This document shows positions 27,725-36,749 of a DNA stretch of 64,000 nucleotides, piece by piece. Origin of the DNA: Ramlibacter albus. Its GTDB lineage: Bacteria; Pseudomonadota; Gammaproteobacteria; Burkholderiales; Burkholderiaceae_C. Position numbers and translations under genes: made by a program. The first letter of the stretch is position 1. Each line of letters begins with the position of its first letter. The notes below the pieces were generated by a model that worked only from the letters and a program-made list of their open reading frames with translations, was not told where the DNA came from and did not search any database. The DNA is taken from NCBI RefSeq assembly GCF_014297445.1, contig NZ_JACORU010000001.1:868001-932000 (forward strand), read 5' to 3'.

Positions 27725-30700
27725 ATGCTCAACGTCTCCGCATGGTCCATCCGCAACCCGATCCCGTCGGTGATGTTCTTCGTGCTGCTCACGTTCGCGG
27801 GCATGTACTCCTTCCACGCGATGAAGGTGCAGAACTTCCCGGACATCGACCTGCCCACCGTGATGGTGACGGCCGCCTTGCCCGGCGCCGCACCGACGCA
27901 GCTGGAGACCGACGTCGCGCGCAAGCTCGAGAACTCGGTAGCCACCGTGCAGGGCCTCAAGCACATCTTCACCAAGGTGCAGGACGGCGTGGTCACGCTC
28001 ACGGCGGAATTCCGCCTCGAGAAGCCGGTGCAGGAGGCCGTGGACGACGTGCGCTCCGCCGTCGCGCGCGTGCGGGCCGACATGCCGGCGGACCTGCGCG
28101 ACCCGATCGTCACCAAGCTCGACTTCGCCGCGCAGCCGGTGCTGGCGTACACGATCGCGTCGAAGCAGATGGACGAGGAGGCGCTCTCCTGGTTCGTCGA
28201 CAACGAGGTCTCGCGCAAGCTGCTCGCCGTGCGCGGCGTGGGCGCGGTCAACCGCGTCGGCGGCGTGGCGCGTGAAGTGCGCGTGGCGCTGGACCCGCTG
28301 AAGTTGCAGGCGCTGGGCGCAACGGCGGCCGACATCTCGCGCACGCTGCGCCAGATGCAGGTCGAAAGCGCGGGCGGCCGCGCCGACCTCGGCACGGCGG
28401 AGCAGCCGGTGCGCACGCTCGCGACGGTGAAATCGGCGCGCGAGATCGGCCTCATCGAGATCCCCCTGGCTGGGCCGGGCGGCGGCGCGGGCGCCGCGAA
28501 CCGCACGATCCGATTGCAGGACGTGGCCACGGTCACCGACACGATTGCCGAACGCCGCGCGGCCGCGCTGCTGAACGGCCGCCCCGTGGTCGGCTTCGAA
28601 GTCGCGCGCAGCCGCGGCGAAAGCGAAGTGCAGGTCGGCGCCGCCGTGCGCAAGGCGCTCGACGAACTGAGGGCACAGCGCCCCGACATCGAGCTCACGC
28701 AGGCGTTCGACTTCGTCACGCCGGTGGAGGAAGAGTACGAGGGCTCGCTGCACCTGCTGTACGAAGGCGCGCTGCTCGCGGTGCTGGTGGTGTGGCTGTT
28801 CCTGCGCGACTGGCGCGCCACCTTCGTTTCGGCCGTGGCATTGCCGATGTCGGTGATCCCCGCTTTCATCGGCATGCACCTGCTCGGCTTTTCGATCAAC
28901 GTGGTGACGCTGCTCGCGCTCTCCCTCGTCATCGGCATCCTGGTCGACGACGCCATCGTGGAGGTGGAGAACATCGTGCGCCACCTGAACATGGGCAAGA
29001 CGCCTTACCAGGCGTCGATGGAAGCGGCGGACGAGATCGGACTGGCGGTGATCGCCACGACCTTCACGCTGATCGCGGTGTTCCTGCCCACGGCTTTCAT
29101 GAGCGGCGTGGCGGGCAAGTTCTTCAAGCAGTTCGGCTGGACGGCGGCGCTCGCCGTCTTCGCGTCGCTCGTCGTCGCGCGCATGCTCACGCCGATGATG
29201 TCCGCGTACATGCTGCGCGCCAAGGCCGGCGGCCACCCGGAGCCGCGCTGGATGCCCGCCTACCTGAAGGCGGTGAGCTGGAGCATGCGGCACAAGCTCG
29301 CGACCTTCGTGCTGTCGGGCCTGTTCTTCATCGGCTCGGTGCTGCTGATCCCGCTGCTGCCCACGGGTTTCATCCCGCCCGACGACAACTCGCAGACGCA
29401 GGTGTACCTGGAGCTGCCGCCCGGCTCGACGCTGGAGCAGACGGTGGCGACCGCCGAACAGGCGCGGCTGATGGTCTCGAAGGTGAAGGACGTGAAGAGC
29501 GTCTACACCACGGTTGGCGGTGGCAGCGCGGGCACGGACCCGTTCAGCAACGCGGGCGCCGCCGAAGCGCGCAAGGCCACGCTCACGATCCTTCTCACCG
29601 AGCGCGGCGACCGGCCGAAGAAGCAGCCGATCGAGAACGAGATCCGCCGCGCGCTGGAGCCGCTGCCGGGCGTGCGCTCGAAAGTGGGCCTGGGCGGCTC
29701 GGGCGAGAAATACGTGCTGGTGCTCACGGGCGAAGACCCTGTGGCGCTGCAATCCGCGGCGCTCGCGGTGGAGAAGGACCTGCGCTCGATCCCGGGCCTC
29801 GGCAGCGTTGCTTCGACCGCCAGCCTCGTGCGGCCCGAGATCGTGGTGCGCCCCGACTTCGTGAAGGCCGCCGATCTCGGCGTGACCAGCAGCGCGATCG
29901 CCGACACGCTGCGCATCGCCACTGCGGGCGACTACGACGTGGCGTTGCCCAAGCTCAATCTCGCGCAGCGACAGGTGCCCATCGTGGTGAAGTTGCAGGA
30001 GGAAGCACGCAAGGACCTCTCGACGCTCGAACGCCTGGGCGTGCCCGGCAGCCGCGGCACGGTGATGCTCGGGCAGGTGGCGACGCTCGAACTCGCGGGC
30101 GGGCCCGCGGTGATCGACCGCTACGACCGCTCGCGCAACATCAACTTCGAGATCGAACTGTCGGGGCTGCCGCTCGGCGACGTGAAGGCCAAGGTGGAAG
30201 AACTGCCCGCGGTGAAGAACCTGCCGCCGGGCGTGAAGATCGTGGAGATCGGCGACGCCGAAGTGATGGGCGAGCTCTTCGCGAGCTTCGGCCTGGCCAT
30301 CCTCACCGGCATCCTGTGCATCTACGTCGTGCTGGTGCTGCTGTTCAAGGACTTCCTCCACCCGGTGACGATCCTCGCCGCGCTGCCGCTTTCCATCGGC
30401 GGGGCCTTCCTGGGCCTGCTGCTCGCGCAGAAGAGCTTCTCGATGCCGTCGCTCATCGGGCTGATCATGCTGATGGGCATCGCGACGAAGAACTCGATCC
30501 TGCTCGTGGAGTACGCCATCGTCGCGCGCCGCGACCACGGCATGAGCCGCTTCGACGCGCTGCTGGACGCGTGCCACAAGCGCGCGCGGCCGATCATCAT
30601 GACCACCATCGCGATGGGCGCGGGCATGCTGCCGATCGCGATCGGCCTGTCGAAATCGGACCCGAGCTTCCGCTCGCCGATGGCGATTGCCGTGATCGGC

Positions 30701-30832
30701 GGCCTGATCACGTCCACCGTGCTGAGCCTGCTGGTGATCCCGGCCGTGTTCCTGTTCATGGACGACAACCTCAAGCGCTGGGCGCGGGCCGCGCGCGGCA
30801 AGCTGCGCTGGCGAAAGAAAGTGCCTGCGTGA
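27725..30832 (+). CDS. RND efflux transporter, HAE1-like inner-membrane pump
   Basis: A 1035-residue proton-driven efflux pump of the AcrB/MexB superfamily. Membrane helix 1 is at about 10-30. A porter domain with 'NFPDIDLPTVMVTAALPGA' opens the periplasmic part. The central helix block has 'SLVIGILVDDAIVEVENIVR', with the paired Asp residues of proton relay in TM4. A second porter half follows, and the last helices carry 'GIATKNSILLVEYA'. Length is typical (~1030). Together with the preceding genes it forms a complete tripartite pump; substrate cannot be told from sequence. No local repressor gene is present. Confidence 0.95.
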   Translation: MLNVSAWSIRNPIPSVMFFVLLTFAGMYSFHAMKVQNFPDIDLPTVMVTAALPGAAPTQLETDVARKLENSVATVQGLKHIFTKVQDGVVTLTAEFRLEKPVQEAVDDVRSAVARVRADMPADLRDPIVTKLDFAAQPVLAYTIASKQMDEEALSWFVDNEVSRKLLAVRGVGAVNRVGGVAREVRVALDPLKLQALGATAADISRTLRQMQVESAGGRADLGTAEQPVRTLATVKSAREIGLIEIPLAGPGGGAGAANRTIRLQDVATVTDTIAERRAAALLNGRPVVGFEVARSRGESEVQVGAAVRKALDELRAQRPDIELTQAFDFVTPVEEEYEGSLHLLYEGALLAVLVVWLFLRDWRATFVSAVALPMSVIPAFIGMHLLGFSINVVTLLALSLVIGILVDDAIVEVENIVRHLNMGKTPYQASMEAADEIGLAVIATTFTLIAVFLPTAFMSGVAGKFFKQFGWTAALAVFASLVVARMLTPMMSAYMLRAKAGGHPEPRWMPAYLKAVSWSMRHKLATFVLSGLFFIGSVLLIPLLPTGFIPPDDNSQTQVYLELPPGSTLEQTVATAEQARLMVSKVKDVKSVYTTVGGGSAGTDPFSNAGAAEARKATLTILLTERGDRPKKQPIENEIRRALEPLPGVRSKVGLGGSGEKYVLVLTGEDPVALQSAALAVEKDLRSIPGLGSVASTASLVRPEIVVRPDFVKAADLGVTSSAIADTLRIATAGDYDVALPKLNLAQRQVPIVVKLQEEARKDLSTLERLGVPGSRGTVMLGQVATLELAGGPAVIDRYDRSRNINFEIELSGLPLGDVKAKVEELPAVKNLPPGVKIVEIGDAEVMGELFASFGLAILTGILCIYVVLVLLFKDFLHPVTILAALPLSIGGAFLGLLLAQKSFSMPSLIGLIMLMGIATKNSILLVEYAIVARRDHGMSRFDALLDACHKRARPIIMTTIAMGAGMLPIAIGLSKSDPSFRSPMAIAVIGGLITSTVLSLLVIPAVFLFMDDNLKRWARAARGKLRWRKKVPA

Positions 30833-30842
30833 CGAATTCCGC

Positions 30843-30872
30843 TTGCGCGTGGCGTAGGGCGGATGGTTTAAT
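30843..30872 (+). promoter_or_regulatory. Predicted sigma-70 promoter for the 118-residue protein gene
   Basis: TTGCGC at 30843-30848 and TTTAAT at 30867-30872 are 18 bp apart, and TGG directly before the second hexamer gives an extended -10 element. The expected start of transcription is near 30879, about 20 bp before the ATG at 30898. It lies just beyond the RND pump stop, so the small gene need not be part of the efflux operon. Confidence 0.5.
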
Positions 30873-30897
30873 CCTTGAGTACTCTTTCAGGGAACCC

Positions 30898-31254
30898 ATG
30901 GGCCAGGCCACCCCGGCGGCATCCGTCGGCGACATCGAAAGTTTCATCACGCTGCTGCGCTCGGCCTGCAGCGACGACGACGTCTACCAGAAGCTCGAGC
31001 GCCTGCTGGCCATGCCGGACGAAAAGCGCCGCGCCTTGGTGCAGAAATGGGTGGAAGACCTCGTGGTCCAGCGCGCGCCCACCGATTTCATCCGCGCCAT
31101 CGCCTGCCTGCTGGACGACCAGGTGGCCGAAAAGGCCTATGAAGTGATCTACCGCTGCGAGCACCCGCCGCTGCCGCCCGTGGGCGCGTTGTGGGTCGGC
31201 GGCATCGCCGCCGCGAGCGTGGCGGCGCTGGTGGGCTGGAAGCTGTTCGCCTAG
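30898..31254 (+). CDS. Small tail-anchored membrane protein, unknown function
   Basis: A 118-residue protein with a soluble helical N-terminal part and one C-terminal membrane helix (about 96-117, 'ALWVGGIAAASVAALVGWKL'), so a tail-anchored topology is likely. The soluble part is rich in acidic and basic helices ('DDVYQKLERLLAMPDEKRRALV', with 'ACLLDDQVAEKAYEVI' later). I do not recognise a family. Its TAG overlaps the stop codon of the converging rfaE2 gene inside CTAG. A plausible promoter lies directly upstream. Confidence 0.75.
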   Translation: MGQATPAASVGDIESFITLLRSACSDDDVYQKLERLLAMPDEKRRALVQKWVEDLVVQRAPTDFIRAIACLLDDQVAEKAYEVIYRCEHPPLPPVGALWVGGIAAASVAALVGWKLFA

Positions 31255-31721
31255 CCGCGGATCTTCTTGACGAGGGACGTCGTGGAGTAACCGTCCACGA
31301 AGGGGATGGCGAGTGCGCGGCCGCCATACGATTCGACGACGCGCGTCTCTTCGATCTTGCGCATGTCGTAGTCGCCACCTTTGACGTACACGTGCGGCTT
31401 GAGCTCGCCGATGAGGGCCACGGGCGTGTCCTCGTCGAAGAAGGTCACGAGGCTCACCGACTCCAGCGCGGCGATCACCGCCGCGCGGTCCTGCTCCCCG
31501 TTCAACGGCCGGTCCGGCCCCTTGCCCAGGCGGCGAGCGGAAGCATCGGTATTGAGCGCGACCACAAGTGACGCACCTTGCGCACGCGCGGCTTCGAGGT
31601 AAGTCACGTGCCCGCGATGCAGCACGTCGAAAACGCCGTTGGTGAAGACGACCGGCTGGGCGAGTTGCGCGATGCGCGCCGCGGCCTGCTCGCGCGGCAC
31701 GACCTTCGACGCAATGCTCAC
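31251..31721 (-). CDS. rfaE2: D-glycero-beta-D-manno-heptose 1-phosphate adenylyltransferase
   Basis: A 156-residue stand-alone version of the C-terminal domain of HldE. It transfers AMP to heptose-1-phosphate in ADP-heptose synthesis for the LPS inner core. The nucleotidyltransferase fold shows 'TNGVFDVLHRGHVTYLE' with the HxGH-like motif, 'VVALNTDASARRLGKGPDRP' and a C-terminal 'GYSTTSLVKKIRG', equivalent to the ISTS-type motif. The start is GTG at 31721, overlapping the ferritin-like gene stop as GTGA; the frame runs open far upstream, but that part is a shadow. The separate kinase (rfaE1) is not in the window. Confidence 0.92.
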   Translation of the reverse strand: MSIASKVVPREQAAARIAQLAQPVVFTNGVFDVLHRGHVTYLEAARAQGASLVVALNTDASARRLGKGPDRPLNGEQDRAAVIAALESVSLVTFFDEDTPVALIGELKPHVYVKGGDYDMRKIEETRVVESYGGRALAIPFVDGYSTTSLVKKIRG

Positions 31722-32578
31722 GCCGGCAAGGCGCCGCCGCCCGCGGAGCCCAGGCTGCCCTGCAGCTCCTTGCGGTAGCGGTTGAGCTCCTGCACGCTCT
31801 TGAAGCTGCGGTCCATCAGCAGGCTCATGTTGTGCAGGATGCGCTCGACGACCTTGCTTTCCCACACCGCGTCGAAGTTGATCTGCTTGTCCAGCCACTC
31901 CTCCAGCCACTCGGGGTTGGGCAGGCGCGACTGGATGGTGTCGCGCGGGAACAGCGCCTTGTTGACGTGCAGGTTGGTCGGGTGCAGCGCCTGGGCCGTG
32001 CGGCGCGCGCTCGCCATCAGCACGCCCACCTTCGCAAAAGCGGCCTTGGCTTCGACGCCGAAGTTGTTGATCGCGCGCTTCATGTAGCGCAGGTACGCGC
32101 CGCCGTGGCGCGCCTCGTCCTGCGACAGCGTGGTGTAGATGTGCTTGATGACCGGCTCGGTGTGCCACTCGGACGCCCGGCGGTACCAGTGGTTCAGCCG
32201 GATCTCGCCGCAGAAATGCAGCATGAGCGTCTCCAGCGCCGGGGCCGGGTCGAACTCGAAGCGGATCTCGTGCAGCTCCTGCTCGGTGGGCGCCAGGTCC
32301 GGGCGGAAGCGGCGCAGGTACTCCATGAGCACCAGCGAGTGCTTCTGCTCCTCGAAGAACCAGATGGACATGAACGCGGAGAAATCGCTGTCGTCGCGGT
32401 TGTCGCGCAGGAACATCTCGGTGGCCGGCAGCGCCGCCCACTCGGTGATGGCGTTCATCTTGATGGTCTGCGCCTGCTCGTCGGACAGCTTGGAGGCGTC
32501 GAACTGGTCCCAGGGGATGTCCTTGTCCATGTCCCAGCGGACGGATTCGAGCTGCTTGAAAAGTTCGGGGTAGAGCAT
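31718..32578 (-). CDS. Ferritin-like di-iron domain protein
   Basis: A 286-residue all-helical cytosolic protein with two Glu-x-x-His type iron-binding motifs, 'FFEEQKHSLVL' (about 74-84) and 'LSQDEARHGGAYL' (about 151-163), as in ferritin-like or acyl-ACP-desaturase-related di-iron proteins. Additional Glu residues in the first and third helices fit a four-helix bundle. I cannot say whether it is an oxygenase, desaturase-like enzyme or iron store. It is translationally coupled to rfaE2, an arrangement without obvious pathway logic, and diverges from the glutathione peroxidase gene 54 bp away. Confidence 0.8.
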   Translation of the reverse strand: MLYPELFKQLESVRWDMDKDIPWDQFDASKLSDEQAQTIKMNAITEWAALPATEMFLRDNRDDSDFSAFMSIWFFEEQKHSLVLMEYLRRFRPDLAPTEQELHEIRFEFDPAPALETLMLHFCGEIRLNHWYRRASEWHTEPVIKHIYTTLSQDEARHGGAYLRYMKRAINNFGVEAKAAFAKVGVLMASARRTAQALHPTNLHVNKALFPRDTIQSRLPNPEWLEEWLDKQINFDAVWESKVVERILHNMSLLMDRSFKSVQELNRYRKELQGSLGSAGGGALPA

Positions 32579-32620
32579 GGGTCGGACGGTACGGGCAGCC
32601 CCGATTTTACCGGTGGGTGT

Positions 32621-32626
32621 GACAAT
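32621..32626 (+). promoter_or_regulatory. Candidate -10 element close to the gpx start
   Basis: GACAAT lies 6 bp before the gpx ATG (32633). If used, transcription would begin at or within a base or two of the start codon, giving a leaderless or nearly leaderless mRNA. No clear -35 hexamer is visible, and no Shine-Dalgarno sequence precedes the ATG. Confidence 0.3.
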
Positions 32627-32632
32627 TGGTTG

Positions 32633-33166
32633 ATGCGTACCTTGCTATTCCTGCTGCTGGCGGCCTTTGCGGGGGCCGCCAGCGCCCAGAAGGCCTGCCC
32701 CGCCACCCTTGCCCACACCTTCCCGCGTTTGCAGGATGAGAAGCCGCAGTCGCTGTGCCAGTACAGCGGCAAGGTGGCCCTGGTGGTGAACACCGCCAGC
32801 TATTGCGGCTTCACCCCGCAGTACAAGGGGCTGGAGGCGCTCTACTCGAAATACAAGGACCGCGGCCTCGTCATCCTGGGTTTCCCCTCGAACGACTTCG
32901 CGCAGGAGAAGGGCAGCAACAAGGAGATCGCGGAGTTCTGCGAGAACACCTTCGGCGTGAAATTCCCGATGTTCGCGGCCTCGCACGTGCGCGGCGGCGA
33001 CGCGAACCCGCTCTTCAAGCAGCTGGAAGCCGCCACCGGCACCAGCGTGAAGTGGAATTTCTACAAGTACCTGCTGGATCGGAGCGGGAAGGTGGTGGCT
33101 GCCTACAACAGCACCACCACCCCCGAGGAGCTGGGGCCGCAGATCGAGAAGCTGCTGGCCCCCTGA
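32633..33166 (+). CDS. Exported glutathione peroxidase (thiol peroxidase type)
   Basis: A 177-residue peroxidase with an N-terminal signal peptide (cleavage likely after 'AGAASA', residue 18), so it acts in the periplasm. The peroxidatic Cys58 is in 'NTASYCGFT'. The catalytic Gln is within 'FPSNDFAQEKGSN' and the Trp within 'VKWNFYKYLLDR', so the Cys-Gln-Trp set is complete. Cys rather than selenocysteine is encoded. Length is short, like bacterial BtuE/Gpx enzymes that use thioredoxin-like reductants. It is monocistronic. Confidence 0.92.
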   Translation: MRTLLFLLLAAFAGAASAQKACPATLAHTFPRLQDEKPQSLCQYSGKVALVVNTASYCGFTPQYKGLEALYSKYKDRGLVILGFPSNDFAQEKGSNKEIAEFCENTFGVKFPMFAASHVRGGDANPLFKQLEAATGTSVKWNFYKYLLDRSGKVVAAYNSTTTPEELGPQIEKLLAP

Positions 33167-33380
33167 AAGAAAAAAGCCGCGAAGCGCCCTGAAACGAAGG
33201 AGGGAGGGAGGGAGGAGGAGAAGAGGCGCTCCAGGATTGCAGCCGGACCGAACTGGCGATCACGGCAGGCTTCGCAGCGATAAAACCGATTGAATCCCTG
33301 TCCCGTTGTTGGATGGACAGCAGTTGGCGCCCCGGGGTTCCCCTATCAAGAGGCCTTCCGAGGTAAATTTTTGTGAACAG
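33167..33380. other. Intergenic region between converging gpx and gst
   Basis: A 214-bp non-coding gap. Apart from the purine repeat it holds unremarkable sequence with an AT-richer end near gst (a 'taaatttttg' stretch around 33363-33372). No ORF, tRNA or canonical terminator was recognised. Confidence 0.5.
33183..33230. repeat. GGGA/GGA purine repeat within a potential stem-loop
   Basis: A forward-strand purine tract at about 33196-33226 contains (GGGA)3 flanked by GGA units. It is enclosed by a 6-bp inverted repeat, AGCGCC (33183-33188) and GGCGCT (33225-33230), with a ~36-nt loop. It lies 17 bp after the gpx stop and before the converging gst gene. It could act as a transcription end structure or G-quadruplex, or simply be slippage DNA. 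No U-tract follows. Confidence 0.45.
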
Positions 33381-33995
33381 TCAGGCCGGCTTGCTGTCCG
33401 CGAAGCTGGGACGGGCCGACAGCTTTTCGTAAAGTTTCGCCAGGTTCGGATACGGCGTGCGCCAGTCGATCTCCGGGAAGCGGAAGTCGAGGTAGCCCAG
33501 CGCGCAGCCGACGGCGATGTCGGCCAGGCTCAGGTAGATGCCCGCGCAGAACGGCTTGTCGCCCAGGCCCTGGCTCATCGCCTTCAGGCTGGCGTGGGTC
33601 TTGGCGAGCTGGCGGTCGATCCAGGCCTGCGAACGCTGCGCCTTGGTGCGCCCGGCCCAGTTGCCTTCGAGGCGCGCCAGGATGAGCGCGTCCAGCACGC
33701 CGTCGGCCAGCGCTTCCCACGTCTTGACCTCCGCGCGCTCGCGGCCGACGGCCGGGATGAGCTTGCCGACGGGCGAGAGCGTGTCGAGGTATTCGACGAT
33801 GACGCGCGAGTCGAACAGCGCCTCGCCGCCTTCCATCACCAGGCAGGGCACCTTGCCCAGCGGGTTGGACTGCATGATGGCCGTGTCGGCCGACCAGACG
33901 TCCTCCAGCACGAACTGGTAGTCGAGTTTCTTCTCGGCCATCACGATGCGTACCTTGCGCACGTAGGGGCTGGTGGTGGCGCCGATCAACTTCAT
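33381..33995 (-). CDS. Glutathione S-transferase family protein
   Basis: A 204-residue cytosolic enzyme with the thioredoxin-fold N-terminal domain (about 1-78). This carries 'TTSPYVRKV' with the candidate catalytic Ser9, the cis-Pro region 'NPLGKVPCL' and the glutathione-binding 'FDSRVI'. The C-terminal helical domain (about 85-200) has 'LSLADIAVGCALGYLDFR' (N-capping box type). The pattern resembles the YibF/beta-type branch. The substrate is unknown. It is monocistronic and diverges from purB 120 bp away. Confidence 0.92.
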   Translation of the reverse strand: MKLIGATTSPYVRKVRIVMAEKKLDYQFVLEDVWSADTAIMQSNPLGKVPCLVMEGGEALFDSRVIVEYLDTLSPVGKLIPAVGRERAEVKTWEALADGVLDALILARLEGNWAGRTKAQRSQAWIDRQLAKTHASLKAMSQGLGDKPFCAGIYLSLADIAVGCALGYLDFRFPEIDWRTPYPNLAKLYEKLSARPSFADSKPA

Positions 33996-34103
33996 GGGGC
34001 TTCGCTTGCTTCGTTCGAGTTCTGTGCGGGTTGTCGCTTCATTCTAGGGGAAGGCGTTTTTCCCGCTGTCGCAGCCCAGCGACAGGGCAACTTGACCGCC
34101 ACT

Positions 34104-35495
<1,392 letters not shown>

Positions 35496-35499
35496 CCCG

Positions 35500-36060
35500 G
35501 TGGCCCTCAAATCCACCATCTTCAAGGCGAGCCTGAACGTCGCCGACATCGACCACGGCTACTACGCCGAGCATGCGCTCACGCTCGCGCGGCACCCGAG
35601 CGAGAACGACGAGCGCATGATGATCCGCCTGGCCGCGTTCGCCTTCAATGCGCACGCGCTGCAGACGATGTGCAACGGCGACGGCACGCTCGCGTTCGGC
35701 GCGGGCCTGTCGGATCCCGACGACCCGGACGTGTGGCTGCGCGACTTCACGGGCGCGACCAAGCTCTGGATCGAGGTCGGCCAGCCCGACGAAACGGCCA
35801 TCACCAAGGCCTGCCGCAAGTCGGAGCAGGTAGCGGTCTACGCCTTCCACCACGCGGCGGAAGTGTGGTGGCGCGGCATCGAAGGCAAGCTCACGCGGCT
35901 GTCCAACCTCGCCGTGTGGCGCGTGCCGGCCGAGGCTTCACAGGCGCTGGCGCAGCTGGCCGAGCGCAGCATGCAGCTGCAGGCGACGATCCAGGAAGGC
36001 GCGTTGATGCTCTCCAGCGGCTCGCGCACCGTCGATATCGAACCCGTCCGCTGGAAGTAA
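35500..36060 (+). CDS. yaeQ: YaeQ family protein
   Basis: A 186-residue YaeQ-family cytosolic protein (PD-(D/E)XK nuclease-like fold in the family). It opens with the typical 'ALKSTIFKASLNVADIDHGYY'-like start region (first 20 residues). It contains 'WIEVGQPDETAITKA', the family's Glu-x-Gly-x-Pro motif, and ends with 'RTVDIEPVRW'. The start is GTG at 35500, 4 bp after the purB stop. E. coli YaeQ was once linked to RfaH suppression, but its role remains unclear. The 3' end lies 3 bp from the converging DUF3717 gene stop. Confidence 0.9.
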   Translation: MALKSTIFKASLNVADIDHGYYAEHALTLARHPSENDERMMIRLAAFAFNAHALQTMCNGDGTLAFGAGLSDPDDPDVWLRDFTGATKLWIEVGQPDETAITKACRKSEQVAVYAFHHAAEVWWRGIEGKLTRLSNLAVWRVPAEASQALAQLAERSMQLQATIQEGALMLSSGSRTVDIEPVRWK

Positions 36061-36063
36061 GAC

Positions 36064-36465
36064 TCAGGCAGCGCGCTCCGCGTACCGGTTGAACCGCCAC
36101 GCATCGCCTTCCAGCGTGATGCGCCGCCACACATGCCGCTTCTCGGCGGGCGACATCTCGGTCCAGTGCTGCACTTCGGCAAAGGTGCGCCCGCAGCCCT
36201 TGCACTCGGCGTCGCCCTGGCTCGTGGAGCAGATGGCGATGCACGGCGTATCCGGCTGGGTGTCGTACCAGGCCTTCCAGGCGGCGTAGGCCTCCTTGGG
36301 GAACCCCGACTCGGCGGCCTCGTCTTCGCGGTAGAACACCATCAGGGCATAGACCTCCGCCAGCGCGCGCAGCTCGGGCGCCAGCGTGATGCCGTCGGGT
36401 GAAGGCTTCTTCTCGCGCCACCAGTTGATGGCGGCTTCGACGTCGGTGATGTGGATCGCGGCCAT
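36064..36465 (-). CDS. DUF3717-DUF1289 fusion protein
   Basis: A 133-residue protein with two small domains. Residues ~1-68 match DUF3717 ('IHITDVEAAINWWREKKPS' and 'ALAEVYALMVFY'). Residues ~74-120 match DUF1289, with the Cys pattern 'PCIAICSTSQGDAECKGCGR' (Cys at about 74, 78, 87 and 90) followed by 'EVQHWTEMSPAEKRHVWRRI'. The four Cys could bind a metal or Fe-S cluster. The two domains are often separate genes, so this is a fusion. Function unknown. It converges on yaeQ. Confidence 0.85.
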   Translation of the reverse strand: MAAIHITDVEAAINWWREKKPSPDGITLAPELRALAEVYALMVFYREDEAAESGFPKEAYAAWKAWYDTQPDTPCIAICSTSQGDAECKGCGRTFAEVQHWTEMSPAEKRHVWRRITLEGDAWRFNRYAERAA

Positions 36466-36525
36466 GGCGCAGGCGGGGGGAGCCGGATCATACGTGTTCT
36501 TCCTAGGGACGAAACGCCGGGAATG

Positions 36526-36534
36526 TGCTGTAAT
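36526..36534 (+). promoter_or_regulatory. Extended -10 promoter for the terC leader
   Basis: TGC-TGTAAT forms an extended -10 element; the predicted start near 36541 falls just before the first paired helix of the riboswitch. No good -35 hexamer is visible, as is common for extended -10 promoters. Confidence 0.4.
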
Positions 36535-36542
36535 CCTGCTTA

Positions 36543-36646
36543 CCGAAGGGGAGTAGCTCCCAGCGGCAGGTCGTCAATACGAAGCAGGGTATCGCTTCCG
36601 GCCTGTCGGGCATAACAACATACTCCACGCTGAGCAAGACCTTCGA
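36543..36646 (+). ncRNA. yybP-ykoY (Mn2+) riboswitch aptamer
   Basis: The leader of terC has the hallmarks of the yybP-ykoY class. The basal helix pairs CGAAGG (36544-36549) with CCTTCG (36640-36645). The conserved GGGGAGTAG loop sequence is at 36548-36556, the partner loop 'ACATACTCC' at about 36618-36626, and 'TGAGCAAGACCTT' closes the element. This class senses Mn2+ and commonly sits upstream of TerC/Alx/MntP genes (established knowledge). The downstream gene here is a TerC-family protein, which supports the call. No database search was run. Confidence 0.85.
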
Positions 36647-36717
36647 TTGGCGCCCGCCATGGGTGCGATCGAAGTGCCACGTCTTCACAGCGTCCGGCAC
36701 TCCATATCGCGCACTGG

Positions 36718-36739
36718 CGGGTTGTGAATCGACAACCCG
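36718..36739 (+). promoter_or_regulatory. Hairpin abutting the terC ribosome site (likely expression platform)
   Basis: An 8-bp stem CGGGTTGT/ACAACCCG (36718-36725 with 36732-36739) with loop GAATCG ends on the first G of the GGAG ribosome site (36739-36742), 7 bp before the terC ATG at 36750. A competing pairing of TCCGG (36693-36697) with CCGGA (36737-36741) would cover the ribosome site. This suggests translational control by the upstream aptamer. There is no U-tract, so transcription termination is less likely. Confidence 0.5.
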
Positions 36740-36749
36740 GAGCTTGTTC

